Source: CBDCUE01 sp965222515 (GTDB taxonomy: Bacteria > Pseudomonadota > Alphaproteobacteria > Rickettsiales > JABIRX01). Taken from it: a stretch of 64,000 bases of DNA. The notes beneath the pieces were generated by a model, which searched no databases, was not told where the DNA came from, and saw only the letters and a program-made list of their open reading frames with translations. The stretch covers positions 55,591 to 119,590 of the forward strand of contig CBDCUE010000015.1 in NCBI GenBank assembly GCA_965222515.1, written 5' to 3'. The position numbers and the translations under genes were made by a program. Numbering within the stretch: the stretch's first letter is position 1; the number at the start of each line of letters is the position of its first letter. Below are positions 16,149 through 24,742 of this stretch, piece by piece.

Positions 16149-16481
16149 TTATGCTTTAATAATTTTGTTTTCATTTCTTATTTTTTTAATCCCATCATTA
16201 AAACACCTCCCAACTTTATGTTTTTTATAATGTTCAAATAAGGAGCATTGTCTTTTTGATGATATAATTTTATTTATATCTTCTCTTACATTAGGTTGAT
16301 CCCACACACCTTCAGCACAAGTAAAATACCACCCTTTTCTAAGTGTAGTATTTAGAATATTTTTTTTCATATAAATTCTATAATTATTATTTTTAGGTAG
16401 AGATGATAAATGCTCTTTTTGAGCACCATCTAAAATTCCTCGTTGTAAAAAATAACAGTCTGCACATCTTTGTTTAGACAT
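16149..16481 (-). CDS. 110-residue Cys-containing protein, last gene of RM operon 1
   Basis: I do not recognise this protein. It has a CxxC at residues 6-9 (CADC), further cysteines in FTCAEGV, RQCSLFEHY and GRCFNDG, and a basic C-terminus, so it could bind metal. It starts 1 nt after the mod1 stop region and is surely co-transcribed with it. The frame continues past the TAA at 16149-16151 for 24 codons (16148-16074). These encode a hydrophobic helix (WTGAIVAGISLIISFVGLFL) and a second stop, so an ancestral or readthrough form would be C-terminally membrane-anchored. Confidence 0.6.
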   Translation of the reverse strand: MSKQRCADCYFLQRGILDGAQKEHLSSLPKNNNYRIYMKKNILNTTLRKGWYFTCAEGVWDQPNVREDINKIISSKRQCSLFEHYKKHKVGRCFNDGIKKIRNENKIIKA

Positions 16482-16482
16482 A

Positions 16483-18327
16483 TTAATAAATAATATTAAT
16501 ATTTTCCTTATCTATAATACCTAAATTTAAAAAACTTTCTAAATCTATATTAGAAAAAGCATCAATATTTATTTTTAAATCATTATATTTTTCTATTTTT
16601 TGCTTGGTTATATTATCTAAGATATAAATCTCATTATCTGCTTTATAGATAGCTTTTTCTTTTATGAGTTCTATTTTTGTATTTAGTGGTTTGCAAGTGG
16701 CAATTAGCATATTATAAAGAGTGTTTAAATGACCTTCTCGCATATTTAATAATTTATATTGTCTATCCTGATAATTAACTTTTGGTATATCAGTTAGAGA
16801 AAAAACTTTATAACCAATATCAAGATTTTTATCAGAGCTAAACATATCTTTCTTATCTTCTGACTCCTTTTTTATTTTTTCTCCTGCTCTATTTATCCTC
16901 TCTATAGTAATTGATGATATAACTGGTTCAAAATTATTTTCTGTACAAAAATCATAAGCTTCTTTTGATTTTTTAGGATCTATCTCTTCATCTATTTGAG
17001 CTAAAATAAACTTTCTATTTCCTCCATCTTCTGCATTTAATTTCATTACTGCATCTCCTGTTGTGCCAGATCCTGCAAAGAAGTCTAGGATTATGTCGTT
17101 TTTACTTGTATTTGCTAACCTAATACATTCTTTTAATAATTTAGTTCCTTTAGGATTATCAAAAACCCCCTTCCCTACTAATAAAGATAACTCTTCATTA
17201 TTTCCATGAGTATGGCCTGCTTTTTCATAACTCCAGAAGCTACTAAACACAACTCCTTTATTAATTACATCTTTTAAATAAGTTTTTTTATCTACTCCTT
17301 TATTTTTATTAAAATATAATTCATTATTATTATATAATTCTAATAACCTCTCTTTTGAATATCTAGGATATCTACCTTTAGGGGTGTTCCATTCTATACT
17401 GTTACAAAAAGTTATTGAATAAAGATTACTACTACTTCCACTTTTTGCATGAATAGGAGTAGCTTTCCACCTACCATTAGGGTCATTATCTGGGTTTTTA
17501 TAATCTTCGTTCTGTTTATCTGTTCGCAATTGCTTACCTGCAATAAAAGAATTCTTGTTTTTTGTATATAACAATAGATGCTCAGATTGACTAGAAATAT
17601 GCTTTGCATCATTTTGTAAAGTATATTTATTATTCCATATTATATTTGCAATACAGTTTTCTTCTCCAAAAATCTCATCACAAAGTAATTTTAAATTTGC
17701 TTGTTCATTATCATCAATAGAAATAAAAATCACTCCATCATTTACAAGCAATTCTTTAGCTAGTTTTAATCTGGGGTACATAAAAGAAAGCCAGCCTGAA
17801 TGACTTTTTGTGCCATAAATATTATGCAAAAATTTAATAGAATCATCATTTAAACCAAATTCTTTTATTAACCCATCTTCATTTTGTTTAAAATTATCAT
17901 TATAAATAAAATTTTCTTTTTGTGTATTATAAGGAGGATCAATATAAATCATTTTAATTTTCTCAAAATAATTTTTATAAAGAATCTTTAAAACTTCTAT
18001 ATTATCCCCTCTAATAATCACATTTTCTGTATTATCAAAATCTTTAGATTGTTTTTCTTCTATTTTTAATTCTTTTTTACTATCTGTACTAGCTTTTGCT
18101 TTAGCTAGCCCCTTTCCTGCAAAAGTTAATTCGTAACCTTGATTATTAGAAGTTGTTTTTTCTACTCCTAATAAATCTTGCAAAGCCTTAATATCTAAAA
18201 TATTATCACTATTTACTAAATTAGGACCTATGTTTTTAATTTGTGTGATAATATATTCTTTATCTTCTGCTAATTTTGAAGATTTATCAATAATATTTAC
18301 TTGCTTAGCCTCATCTTTAGTTATCAT
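16483..18327 (-). CDS. mod: type III restriction-modification methyltransferase Mod, system 1
   Basis: Adenine-N6 methyltransferase and specificity subunit of a type III system. The 614-residue protein has DPPY at residues 130-133 followed, about 280 residues later, by FFAGSGTTGDAV (AdoMet motif I). This beta-class order holds the target-recognition region in between. The N-terminus (QSKDFDNTENVIIRGDNIEVLKIL) is typical of Mod. Its start overlaps the two-helix membrane gene by 4 bp (ATGA). In transcription order the operon is res1, Panacea gene, two-helix gene, mod1, Cys-rich gene. Confidence 0.93.
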   Translation of the reverse strand: MITKDEAKQVNIIDKSSKLAEDKEYIITQIKNIGPNLVNSDNILDIKALQDLLGVEKTTSNNQGYELTFAGKGLAKAKASTDSKKELKIEEKQSKDFDNTENVIIRGDNIEVLKILYKNYFEKIKMIYIDPPYNTQKENFIYNDNFKQNEDGLIKEFGLNDDSIKFLHNIYGTKSHSGWLSFMYPRLKLAKELLVNDGVIFISIDDNEQANLKLLCDEIFGEENCIANIIWNNKYTLQNDAKHISSQSEHLLLYTKNKNSFIAGKQLRTDKQNEDYKNPDNDPNGRWKATPIHAKSGSSSNLYSITFCNSIEWNTPKGRYPRYSKERLLELYNNNELYFNKNKGVDKKTYLKDVINKGVVFSSFWSYEKAGHTHGNNEELSLLVGKGVFDNPKGTKLLKECIRLANTSKNDIILDFFAGSGTTGDAVMKLNAEDGGNRKFILAQIDEEIDPKKSKEAYDFCTENNFEPVISSITIERINRAGEKIKKESEDKKDMFSSDKNLDIGYKVFSLTDIPKVNYQDRQYKLLNMREGHLNTLYNMLIATCKPLNTKIELIKEKAIYKADNEIYILDNITKQKIEKYNDLKINIDAFSNIDLESFLNLGIIDKENINIIY

Positions 18328-18689
18328 TTTTCTGTTTTGTTTAAATATTTATAAGATATTTGACTAGCTATATTTACTATAAATGCTAGAGTTATACTGA
18401 CAGTGATTAGTTGCACCCTATCTATTTGCTTTTCTTCTAACCATTGCCACTCAGAGGGAGTTAATAAATGCCAAAAATAAACAAATATTCCTATTGTTAT
18501 ACCTATAAGTAATATAGACCATAAGAGAATTAATAATTTTCCTGTTGTTCTTATAGAAAATACTATAATTTTATGCAAAGTTCCTGCTTTTTCCTCTTCT
18601 CGTTTTTTATGTTTAGAAATAAAAGATATCTCATCATTTTTTTGGTTTACAACTCCATTATCAATACTATCTAAATTAATATTACTCAT
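18324..18689 (-). CDS. small two-helix membrane protein in RM operon 1
   Basis: 121 residues: a hydrophilic N-terminal 45 residues, a long hydrophobic helix (LLILLWSILLIGITIGIFVY), a short loop with SEWQWLEEKQ, and a second helix (VQLITVSITLAFIVNIASQI). There is no signal peptide or catalytic motif. It sits 4 nt downstream of the Panacea-domain gene and overlaps mod1 by 4 bp. Panacea proteins neutralise toxins that include small membrane proteins, so this could be the toxin of a pair. That assignment is inference. Confidence 0.6.
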   Translation of the reverse strand: MSNINLDSIDNGVVNQKNDEISFISKHKKREEEKAGTLHKIIVFSIRTTGKLLILLWSILLIGITIGIFVYFWHLLTPSEWQWLEEKQIDRVQLITVSITLAFIVNIASQISYKYLNKTEK

Positions 18690-18693
18690 TTTA

Positions 18694-19140
18694 CTAAGGG
18701 TTAATTAAATTTTCATAATATTTTTTTATATCTTTATTTTGGATTATGGTATAAAATCCACTTTTACAGATAGCTTCAGACCAAGGGCTAAAAGGTTCAT
18801 GAGTTAAATCTGATAATTGCCAAGCTGTTTTTCCATCATAAATCTTCAAGACTCTATCTATTATATTTTTTCTATCTGTATCAATTGTTTCATCATTATT
18901 AAATCCTATTTTTGCAATATTATCTCCTTGCTCTTTTAATTTAAAATATAATTCATTAACAACAGGTCCATAAGTCCAAGCTTTAATTTTAGCATCAAAT
19001 AGAGGTTTATTGAGTAGTGCTAAAGTATATCCATGTGCAATATATTGTAATTTTAATATTTGCATTACAGAAATATCTTTATCTCTGTCTTTTAATTTTG
19101 TTATAATATAGTTTGCTATAGTAAATGGATCATAAGACAT
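18694..19140 (-). CDS. Panacea-domain (DUF4065, SocA-like) protein, probable antitoxin
   Basis: 148 residues matching the Panacea pattern: ISVMQILKLQYIAHGYTLAL at the N-terminus, AWTYGPVVNELYFKLKEQG in the middle, and TAWQLSDLTHEPFSPWSEA near the C-terminus. Members act as promiscuous antitoxins or as ClpXP adaptors such as SocA. Its start is separated by 1 nt from the res1 stop and its end by 4 nt from the two-helix gene, so it is translated as part of the restriction operon. Placement between res and mod is unusual. Confidence 0.85.
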   Translation of the reverse strand: MSYDPFTIANYIITKLKDRDKDISVMQILKLQYIAHGYTLALLNKPLFDAKIKAWTYGPVVNELYFKLKEQGDNIAKIGFNNDETIDTDRKNIIDRVLKIYDGKTAWQLSDLTHEPFSPWSEAICKSGFYTIIQNKDIKKYYENLINP

Positions 19141-19141
19141 A

Positions 19142-21991
19142 TTATATAACCTTTTTTATTAAATTACTTAATTTTTGTTTATTAATTCTTGTTTGGAAAT
19201 CTATTTTAATGTTAGGCAACTCATTTTGCAACTTGTTAAAGAATATTTTAGCATATTCTATTTTCTGTTTTTCTTCTTCTTTTATATCATTCTTATTATT
19301 ATAACCCTTAGATTCTACTACTAAAAACAACTCTGTTCCATCTTCTTTATTAATCAAGTAAGCAAAATCTGGATTATATGTTTTATATGGAGTGGGTATT
19401 GAGATTTTAGGAAGTTTTGCAAAAACAGTAATTTTATTACTATCTATATTATTAGGATCTTTTGCTTGTATATCCTCTTCTATTTCTGAATCAAAAACTA
19501 TACTATCATATAATAAATTATCAGGAGCTGTTTTTTTTGAAATATACCTACCTAATTTTGTATATTTAATTTCTTTTAAATATTTTCCATTATCATCTTG
19601 TAAGCTATTTATATTAATTTGATTATTTAATGTTTTACTAGAAAAATTATAGTCTATTTTTTGCAATAATGAGTTAAAAATATGACCTTTAATTAGTTGT
19701 TTTAAAGTTTCCTCTGCCTTCTTTGGATTGTTTTGTATTTTTTGATGTTCTATTTTATTTAAAAGTTTTATAATAAAATTAAGAGGTAGTTTAAATTCTT
19801 TATCATTAATAAAACTCTTTATAAAAAAAGATAAATTACCGTCTTTAAAAAATTGATTACCTCCTATGGTATTCTCATTTTTATATTCAATTTCATTAGT
19901 TTGTGAATTAAATTCTTTAATTTCAGTTTTTATTTTAACTTGCTCTATTATTGTTTTATCAAATTTATCTTTAATTCCTTCAATTATTTTATCCTCTTCT
20001 ATATTTTTATAAACTATTTCAGCTTTTTGATTTATTTTTTCCCATAAGTTTTTGAATTTATTAAATTTATCTTGCCTTATTTTTACTATTTTAGTTTGTT
20101 TATTACCATTTTCTATCCTAGCTTTATTTTCTTTAAATATTTTACCAAGTATTTGTATTTCTTCATCATTTAGAAATGTTAATAAGTTTTTACTACTATT
20201 TATAAAATCACAGATTGGAGATATTATTCTATAATTATCTGTTACTTCATTATATTCCATTATTTCATTATCTTCTAATATTGGAAAAAACCTATGTATT
20301 TTATTAATAGGGATACCTTTGTTTTTTAAATCTTCTGTATTAATAAAATCTCCTATAAATGAAAAACTAGCATCATTAATTTCTTGTTGAATATTTTCTA
20401 TAAAATCAATTTCTTGACTTGATACAAAAACATCTAATAAATTTATATCATAGAATTTATTTTCGTCATTATCTAAATAATTATAAGTAAGCCTTTTTCC
20501 TTCTTGATTTACAGCTATTCTTAAGCCTCTACCCACCTGTTGCCTTCTTGAGCTTTCTTTATCAGTGCTAGATAATTTACAAATATTAAAAATATTTGGA
20601 TTGTCCCAACCTTCTTGCAATGCCCAAACAGAAAATATAAATCGGAGTGGCTCATCTAATGACAATAATTTTTCCTTATCATTTAAAATAATATCTATTC
20701 CTTTAGCTTCTTTTTCATCTTTATTAGCTCCTCTATCTCCAGCAAAATAACCCTCTCTAACCGTTAATTTTCCATCTTCAAAGTCTTTATCTAAATATTT
20801 CTTATACTCTATATAATTACTATTGTTATAAAACTCATCTCTAATTATTCTATACTCCTTATCAAATATTTGTTTTACTATAGGGTTATCTCCTCTAAAA
20901 TTACTTATGTTAGGAATAAAAAACAAAGATAGAGTTTTGATGTTTTTTTTAAACAAAATCTCTTCTTTCTTAAAATGAGCTTTTATGGTGTTTTTAATCA
21001 TCTGCCTAACTTCATCTTCAGACAGATTATAAGAAGAATCAATTTTGAGAGTGTTACGATTAGATAAAAATACTTCTTTAGCATTTATTTTGGTAGAAGT
21101 AATACCTTTTAATTCATCTATACCAGTTAAAACCCCTATATCTTCTTTTAAAGGGATAGTTTTTTTTACCGTCTGTCCATCTTTATTATAAAAAATAGTA
21201 AAGTTTTTCTGTTTTACCTTGATGTCTGTTATTTTATATGTCCCTTCATTGCCAAATACTAGATTATTAACCCTAATTTTTTTTACTAAATAATCATTAA
21301 ATGATGAAATGCTATCTAAAGAATAGGCCAGATTTGATATTTTATGCTCTGTATCTTCAGGAAATGTTGCGCCAAATCTAATAAATAAACTATCTAATTT
21401 TTCAATATGTTTAGTAGTTTTATCTCCTTTTAGAAGGTGTGGCTCATCTATTATTACAATTGGTTTTAGAGCTGAAATATCATTCCAAATAGACTTTAGA
21501 GAACTTCTTTCATCTACTTTATTTATATTATTCTTTTCTGAATTAAAAGAGCTGTTTGTCAAAACTAAAACAGACAATTTACTTTTAGCAAAAAAATCTT
21601 CTCCTATTTTTTGTTTAGGATATTCGGTAATAGTTAAATGTTTTCCATATTCTCCAAAAAAAAACTCATCTGTTAATTTTATATTTTGGATAACCCCTAA
21701 TTTAATAGCATTTCTTGGAACTATTATAATAAACTTGTTTTTATTATATTTCTTATTAAGTTCAAATATTGTTTTAATATATGTAAAAGTTTTTCCTGTT
21801 CCCGTTTCCATTAAAATATCTAGTCTATTTTTTCTAGATATTTCAAAATGATTATAAGAGTTGTCATTATAATGGTTTTTTATTATACTAGATAATTTAC
21901 TAAAATCATTATTATATAAGTCAACTTCATTGAGAATGTTAATGATATTCTCAACACATTTTTCTTGATGTTCTTGCCTTTCAAAAAGCAT
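19142..21991 (-). CDS. res: type III restriction endonuclease subunit Res, system 1
   Basis: ATP-dependent helicase/translocase and nuclease that cuts when two unmodified sites are met. The 949-residue protein has Walker A in METGTGKTFT (about residues 61-70), the DEPH box, WALQEGWDNPNIFNICKL and QVGRGLRIAV as superfamily-2 motifs. The C-terminal PD-(D/E)xK nuclease shows as PDFAYL followed by LVVESKG. No frameshift is seen. It is the first gene of the operon, 61 nt downstream of a truncated recombinase gene. Confidence 0.93.
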   Translation of the reverse strand: MLFERQEHQEKCVENIINILNEVDLYNNDFSKLSSIIKNHYNDNSYNHFEISRKNRLDILMETGTGKTFTYIKTIFELNKKYNKNKFIIIVPRNAIKLGVIQNIKLTDEFFFGEYGKHLTITEYPKQKIGEDFFAKSKLSVLVLTNSSFNSEKNNINKVDERSSLKSIWNDISALKPIVIIDEPHLLKGDKTTKHIEKLDSLFIRFGATFPEDTEHKISNLAYSLDSISSFNDYLVKKIRVNNLVFGNEGTYKITDIKVKQKNFTIFYNKDGQTVKKTIPLKEDIGVLTGIDELKGITSTKINAKEVFLSNRNTLKIDSSYNLSEDEVRQMIKNTIKAHFKKEEILFKKNIKTLSLFFIPNISNFRGDNPIVKQIFDKEYRIIRDEFYNNSNYIEYKKYLDKDFEDGKLTVREGYFAGDRGANKDEKEAKGIDIILNDKEKLLSLDEPLRFIFSVWALQEGWDNPNIFNICKLSSTDKESSRRQQVGRGLRIAVNQEGKRLTYNYLDNDENKFYDINLLDVFVSSQEIDFIENIQQEINDASFSFIGDFINTEDLKNKGIPINKIHRFFPILEDNEIMEYNEVTDNYRIISPICDFINSSKNLLTFLNDEEIQILGKIFKENKARIENGNKQTKIVKIRQDKFNKFKNLWEKINQKAEIVYKNIEEDKIIEGIKDKFDKTIIEQVKIKTEIKEFNSQTNEIEYKNENTIGGNQFFKDGNLSFFIKSFINDKEFKLPLNFIIKLLNKIEHQKIQNNPKKAEETLKQLIKGHIFNSLLQKIDYNFSSKTLNNQININSLQDDNGKYLKEIKYTKLGRYISKKTAPDNLLYDSIVFDSEIEEDIQAKDPNNIDSNKITVFAKLPKISIPTPYKTYNPDFAYLINKEDGTELFLVVESKGYNNKNDIKEEEKQKIEYAKIFFNKLQNELPNIKIDFQTRINKQKLSNLIKKVI

Positions 21992-22052
21992 TTATTTTTT
22001 TAAATATAATTAAAATTATATAATAGTCAGGTAATTAAAAAAGTAAAAAGAT

Positions 22053-22688
22053 TTATATATTTATTTTATTAATATTTATTCTATCTCTACAATCATTAGG
22101 GGCTAATTCTCCATAACTTTGAAAACTAGTGTTAATTGACTTATGCCCTAGAGATCGTCTTATTGCATTTAGAAATTCAGGGATTTTTGTTTCTGCATAT
22201 CTTACTATTGTATGTTTAAAACTATGAGGTCTTAAATATTCATATCCTGCTTTTATGAAAGCTTTTTTAAATATATTTCTAATAGTTGTATTAGATTTTA
22301 TAGATTCATGCATTAAATGCTCTTCTAACAAGCTATCTTGATTAAAATTTTTAGGTATTATTGGGAATAATGGGTCATGCTTCTTAAAATTATGCTTGTT
22401 GATTAGGTACTTTTTCCAATTTAAAACATTTTCAAAAATATCTTTATCTAACTTTAAAAAATAAGCATTTCTTTGTTTTGCAAACTTAACACTCATATTT
22501 TTGGGATTAACATCTATGAAATACTTTTTTTCTTCTTCTATTATGTTTTTAAGCTTAATTGTTCTTAATTCAGATATTCTTAAACCACATAGAGCTTGTA
22601 ATGAAATAATAGCTTTATTTCGTTGTTCTATTTGTGTATTAGATGGCATTAATCTAATTGTTTTTAGTATTTGTTCAAATTTATAAGC
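22053..22688 (-). pseudogene. C-terminal part of a tyrosine recombinase/integrase
   Basis: The frame encodes a catalytic domain: Arg in ALCGLRISELR, HSFKH in place of His-x-x-Arg, LGHKSINTSFQSYG with the nucleophilic Tyr. The reading frame continues upstream of the ATG at 22649 with integrase-like sequence (KFEQILKTIRL) until a stop at the edge of the IS3 element, so the SAM-like N-terminal domain has been lost. The HxxK variation and truncation make activity doubtful. It may have mobilised part of the defence island. Confidence 0.75.
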
Positions 22689-22962
22689 TTATGATGCACC
22701 CATTTGCTCAGACAGCTTTTTTAGAAAAGTCGTAGACAAAAAGGAAGAAAACTACCGTAAGTGTTTAGGTTAAATCAACAAAAATAAACCTAACCTAAAA
22801 AGTAAGATGATTATAAAAACCATCCCCTCTCATAGCCATCGGCACCTCTGCCTGTGCTACAAAAGTAAATATAAATTATTTTCTTAAAAAGACAAATAAA
22901 ATATATCATCTTCTCTCCAATAAATACCTAAAAGAACAAAACTCTTTCACATATTAACCACG

Positions 22963-23782
22963 CTAAATTGCTGAAGGAGTGCTATAATCTAAAGATTGAT
23001 GCAATCTTTCATTGTTATAAAATAAAATATATTCTTTAATATTTTTCTTTTAATTCTTTTCCATCAGCAGGAGGGTTTATGAATATTTCTTCATATTTGA
23101 TAGTTCTCCAAAATCTTTCAATAAAAATATTATCTGCCCATCTACCTTTGCCATCCATACTTATTTTAATGTTTCTTTCTAAAACCATGTTTAACCATTC
23201 ATTACAAGTAAACTGGCTTCCTTGGTCTGTGTTGATAATGTTAGGAATAACATTTATAGTTGCATCATCTAACATATCTAAACAAAAATCAACAGATAAA
23301 GAGTTTGATATTTTATAACCAACTACATATCTGCTAAACACATCTATTAAACAAATTAAATAAAAAAACCCTTGTGGAAGCTTGATATAAGTAATATCAG
23401 TTTGCTACACTTGGTTAGACTTATCTATCTCTAAACCCTTTAATAAATATGGATATTTATGATAGTTCTTATTATTGTTTCTACTAAGATGGGGCTTGCT
23501 ATAAATAGCTGAAATATTCATCTTTTGCATCAATCTTAATATTCTTTTATGATTTACCAAATAACCTTTGTTTTGTAATGTTTTAGTTATTTTCCTATAA
23601 CCGTAAAACGGATGTGCTAACCAAATATCATTAATTTCATTAGCAAGATATGTTTCTAACACCATACCATCTAAAAAATTAACTTTTCTATTAATTTTTT
23701 GATAATAAAGATTAGAACGATTAAAGGACAATAGATTACATTTGTTTGTTATGCTTAAACTGTCATTCTGTGAAATTAACAT
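22963..23782 (-). pseudogene. IS3 transposase OrfB, broken by a stop and a frameshift
   Basis: Three segments form one integrase-like DDE transposase. N-terminal HPFYGYRKITKTLQNKGYLV ends at a TAG where NQV-Trp-QTDITYI is expected. The middle carries the Asp of TDITYI, NTDQGSQF and the Glu of DNIFIERFWR. A one-base excess in an A5 run then shifts the frame before the usual ending ILFYNNERLHQSL. The catalytic triad is still recognisable, but the protein cannot be made in one piece. Confidence 0.85.
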
Positions 23783-23799
23783 AACTTTTTTGCTAGTAT

Positions 23800-24084
23800 C
23801 TAGCTTTTTAATGCTTTTTTTAAAAAGTCTCTTTCAACCTGTAATTGTCCTATTTTTGCATATAAAGATTGGGTTTCTTCTAATGTTTTTCCTGAAAAAA
23901 ACTTATTTTTGCTATCATAAATATTAGTTGCAGATTCTTTCAAAACCCTTACCCATTTATGAACAGCTGCTTTGCTTACCCCATATTTATTACATATCTC
24001 AATGCAACTCATATCGCCCTATAAAAATTTTAAGGCTATTTTTAATTTTAAATTACTATTGTAACTTTTTCTTATTTTGATCAT
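23800..24084 (-). pseudogene. IS3 OrfA with an in-frame stop
   Basis: From the ATG at 24084 the frame reads RKSYNSNLKLKIALKFL, then a TAG (24019-24021) where a Lys normally stands. It continues GDMSCIEICNKYGVSKAAVHKW, a helix-turn-helix, and ends in a leucine-zipper-like segment (LQVERDFLKKALK). Apart from the stop, it is a normal IS3 OrfA. Confidence 0.8.
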
Positions 24085-24178
24085 TCTTTTACCATTAAAT
24101 TATTTATTAATATAATAGTAATTTTCTTACAATCTGTCTACAAAAATCTACAAAAAACTGACTGAATTTAGGGGTGCA

Positions 24179-24733
24179 TCATATAGGATTATTTATTTCT
24201 GTATCATAAAATGTATAAAACTCTTTTACTTCTTCTGTTTGTTTATCCCTAACTTTATATTTTAATAAATTATCATCATGATTGCATAATAACTTTTCAA
24301 ATCTAACCCAAAATAATATTGTATATAAATTATACGGATTATTTAGTTTTATTTTATACAAATTAAGCAATTTTTCTAAATCAGAACCTTTTTCTACTTC
24401 TCCTATTTTAGAAATGTTGTTTTTAAAAATAGAGATAAATAATATAGAAGAAAAAGGTATATCAAGTAAATCTATATTTCTATTTAATATATTATTTTCT
24501 TTATACATAAAAAAATACATTATACTATATAAGTTCTTTAAGCTTTTTTCTGATCCAAGCTCTTCTAATTGTGATTTTATGTATTCTAAATGAAACCCCA
24601 TATATGAGGTTCCAATTAAATACACATTTTCTATAGATAATTCATCATCTAATTTTAAGCGATTAAATATAGGGTATGCTTTGGGATATATATTTTGCTT
24701 AAAACTCTGGAATTCTTTTATTATATCTTTCAT
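24179..24733 (-). CDS. uncharacterised protein truncated by the IS3 element, end of RM operon 2
   Basis: 184 residues, mixed helical, with no recognised motif (LDDELSIENVYLIGTSYMGF near residue 27). Its stop codon TGA is formed by the first bases of the IS terminus, so the native C-terminus has been lost. It begins 9 nt after mod2 and belongs to that operon. The remaining part could be a methylase-associated accessory protein, but nothing in the sequence proves a role. Confidence 0.55.
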   Translation of the reverse strand: MKDIIKEFQSFKQNIYPKAYPIFNRLKLDDELSIENVYLIGTSYMGFHLEYIKSQLEELGSEKSLKNLYSIMYFFMYKENNILNRNIDLLDIPFSSILFISIFKNNISKIGEVEKGSDLEKLLNLYKIKLNNPYNLYTILFWVRFEKLLCNHDDNLLKYKVRDKQTEEVKEFYTFYDTEINNPI

Positions 24734-24742
24734 ATTTTGTAA

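Larger units (their letters stand above)
22692..24181 (-). mobile_element. inactivated IS3-family insertion sequence
   Basis: Both ends begin TGATGCACCC and share a further imperfect inverted repeat (TCAG-x-CAG-x-TTTTTT), giving terminal repeats of about 30 bp. Inside are orfA and orfB, both disrupted. The bases flanking the two ends do not form a matching 3-5-bp target duplication, and genes on both sides are truncated. This suggests deletion or recombination after insertion. Confidence 0.85.

Noticed and set aside
23402..24021. UAG recoding, because both in-frame stops of the IS3 element are TAG
   Set aside because: Other genes use TAG as a normal stop (for example the ankyrin gene and the immunity-like genes), and the element also has a frameshift, so simple decay explains it.
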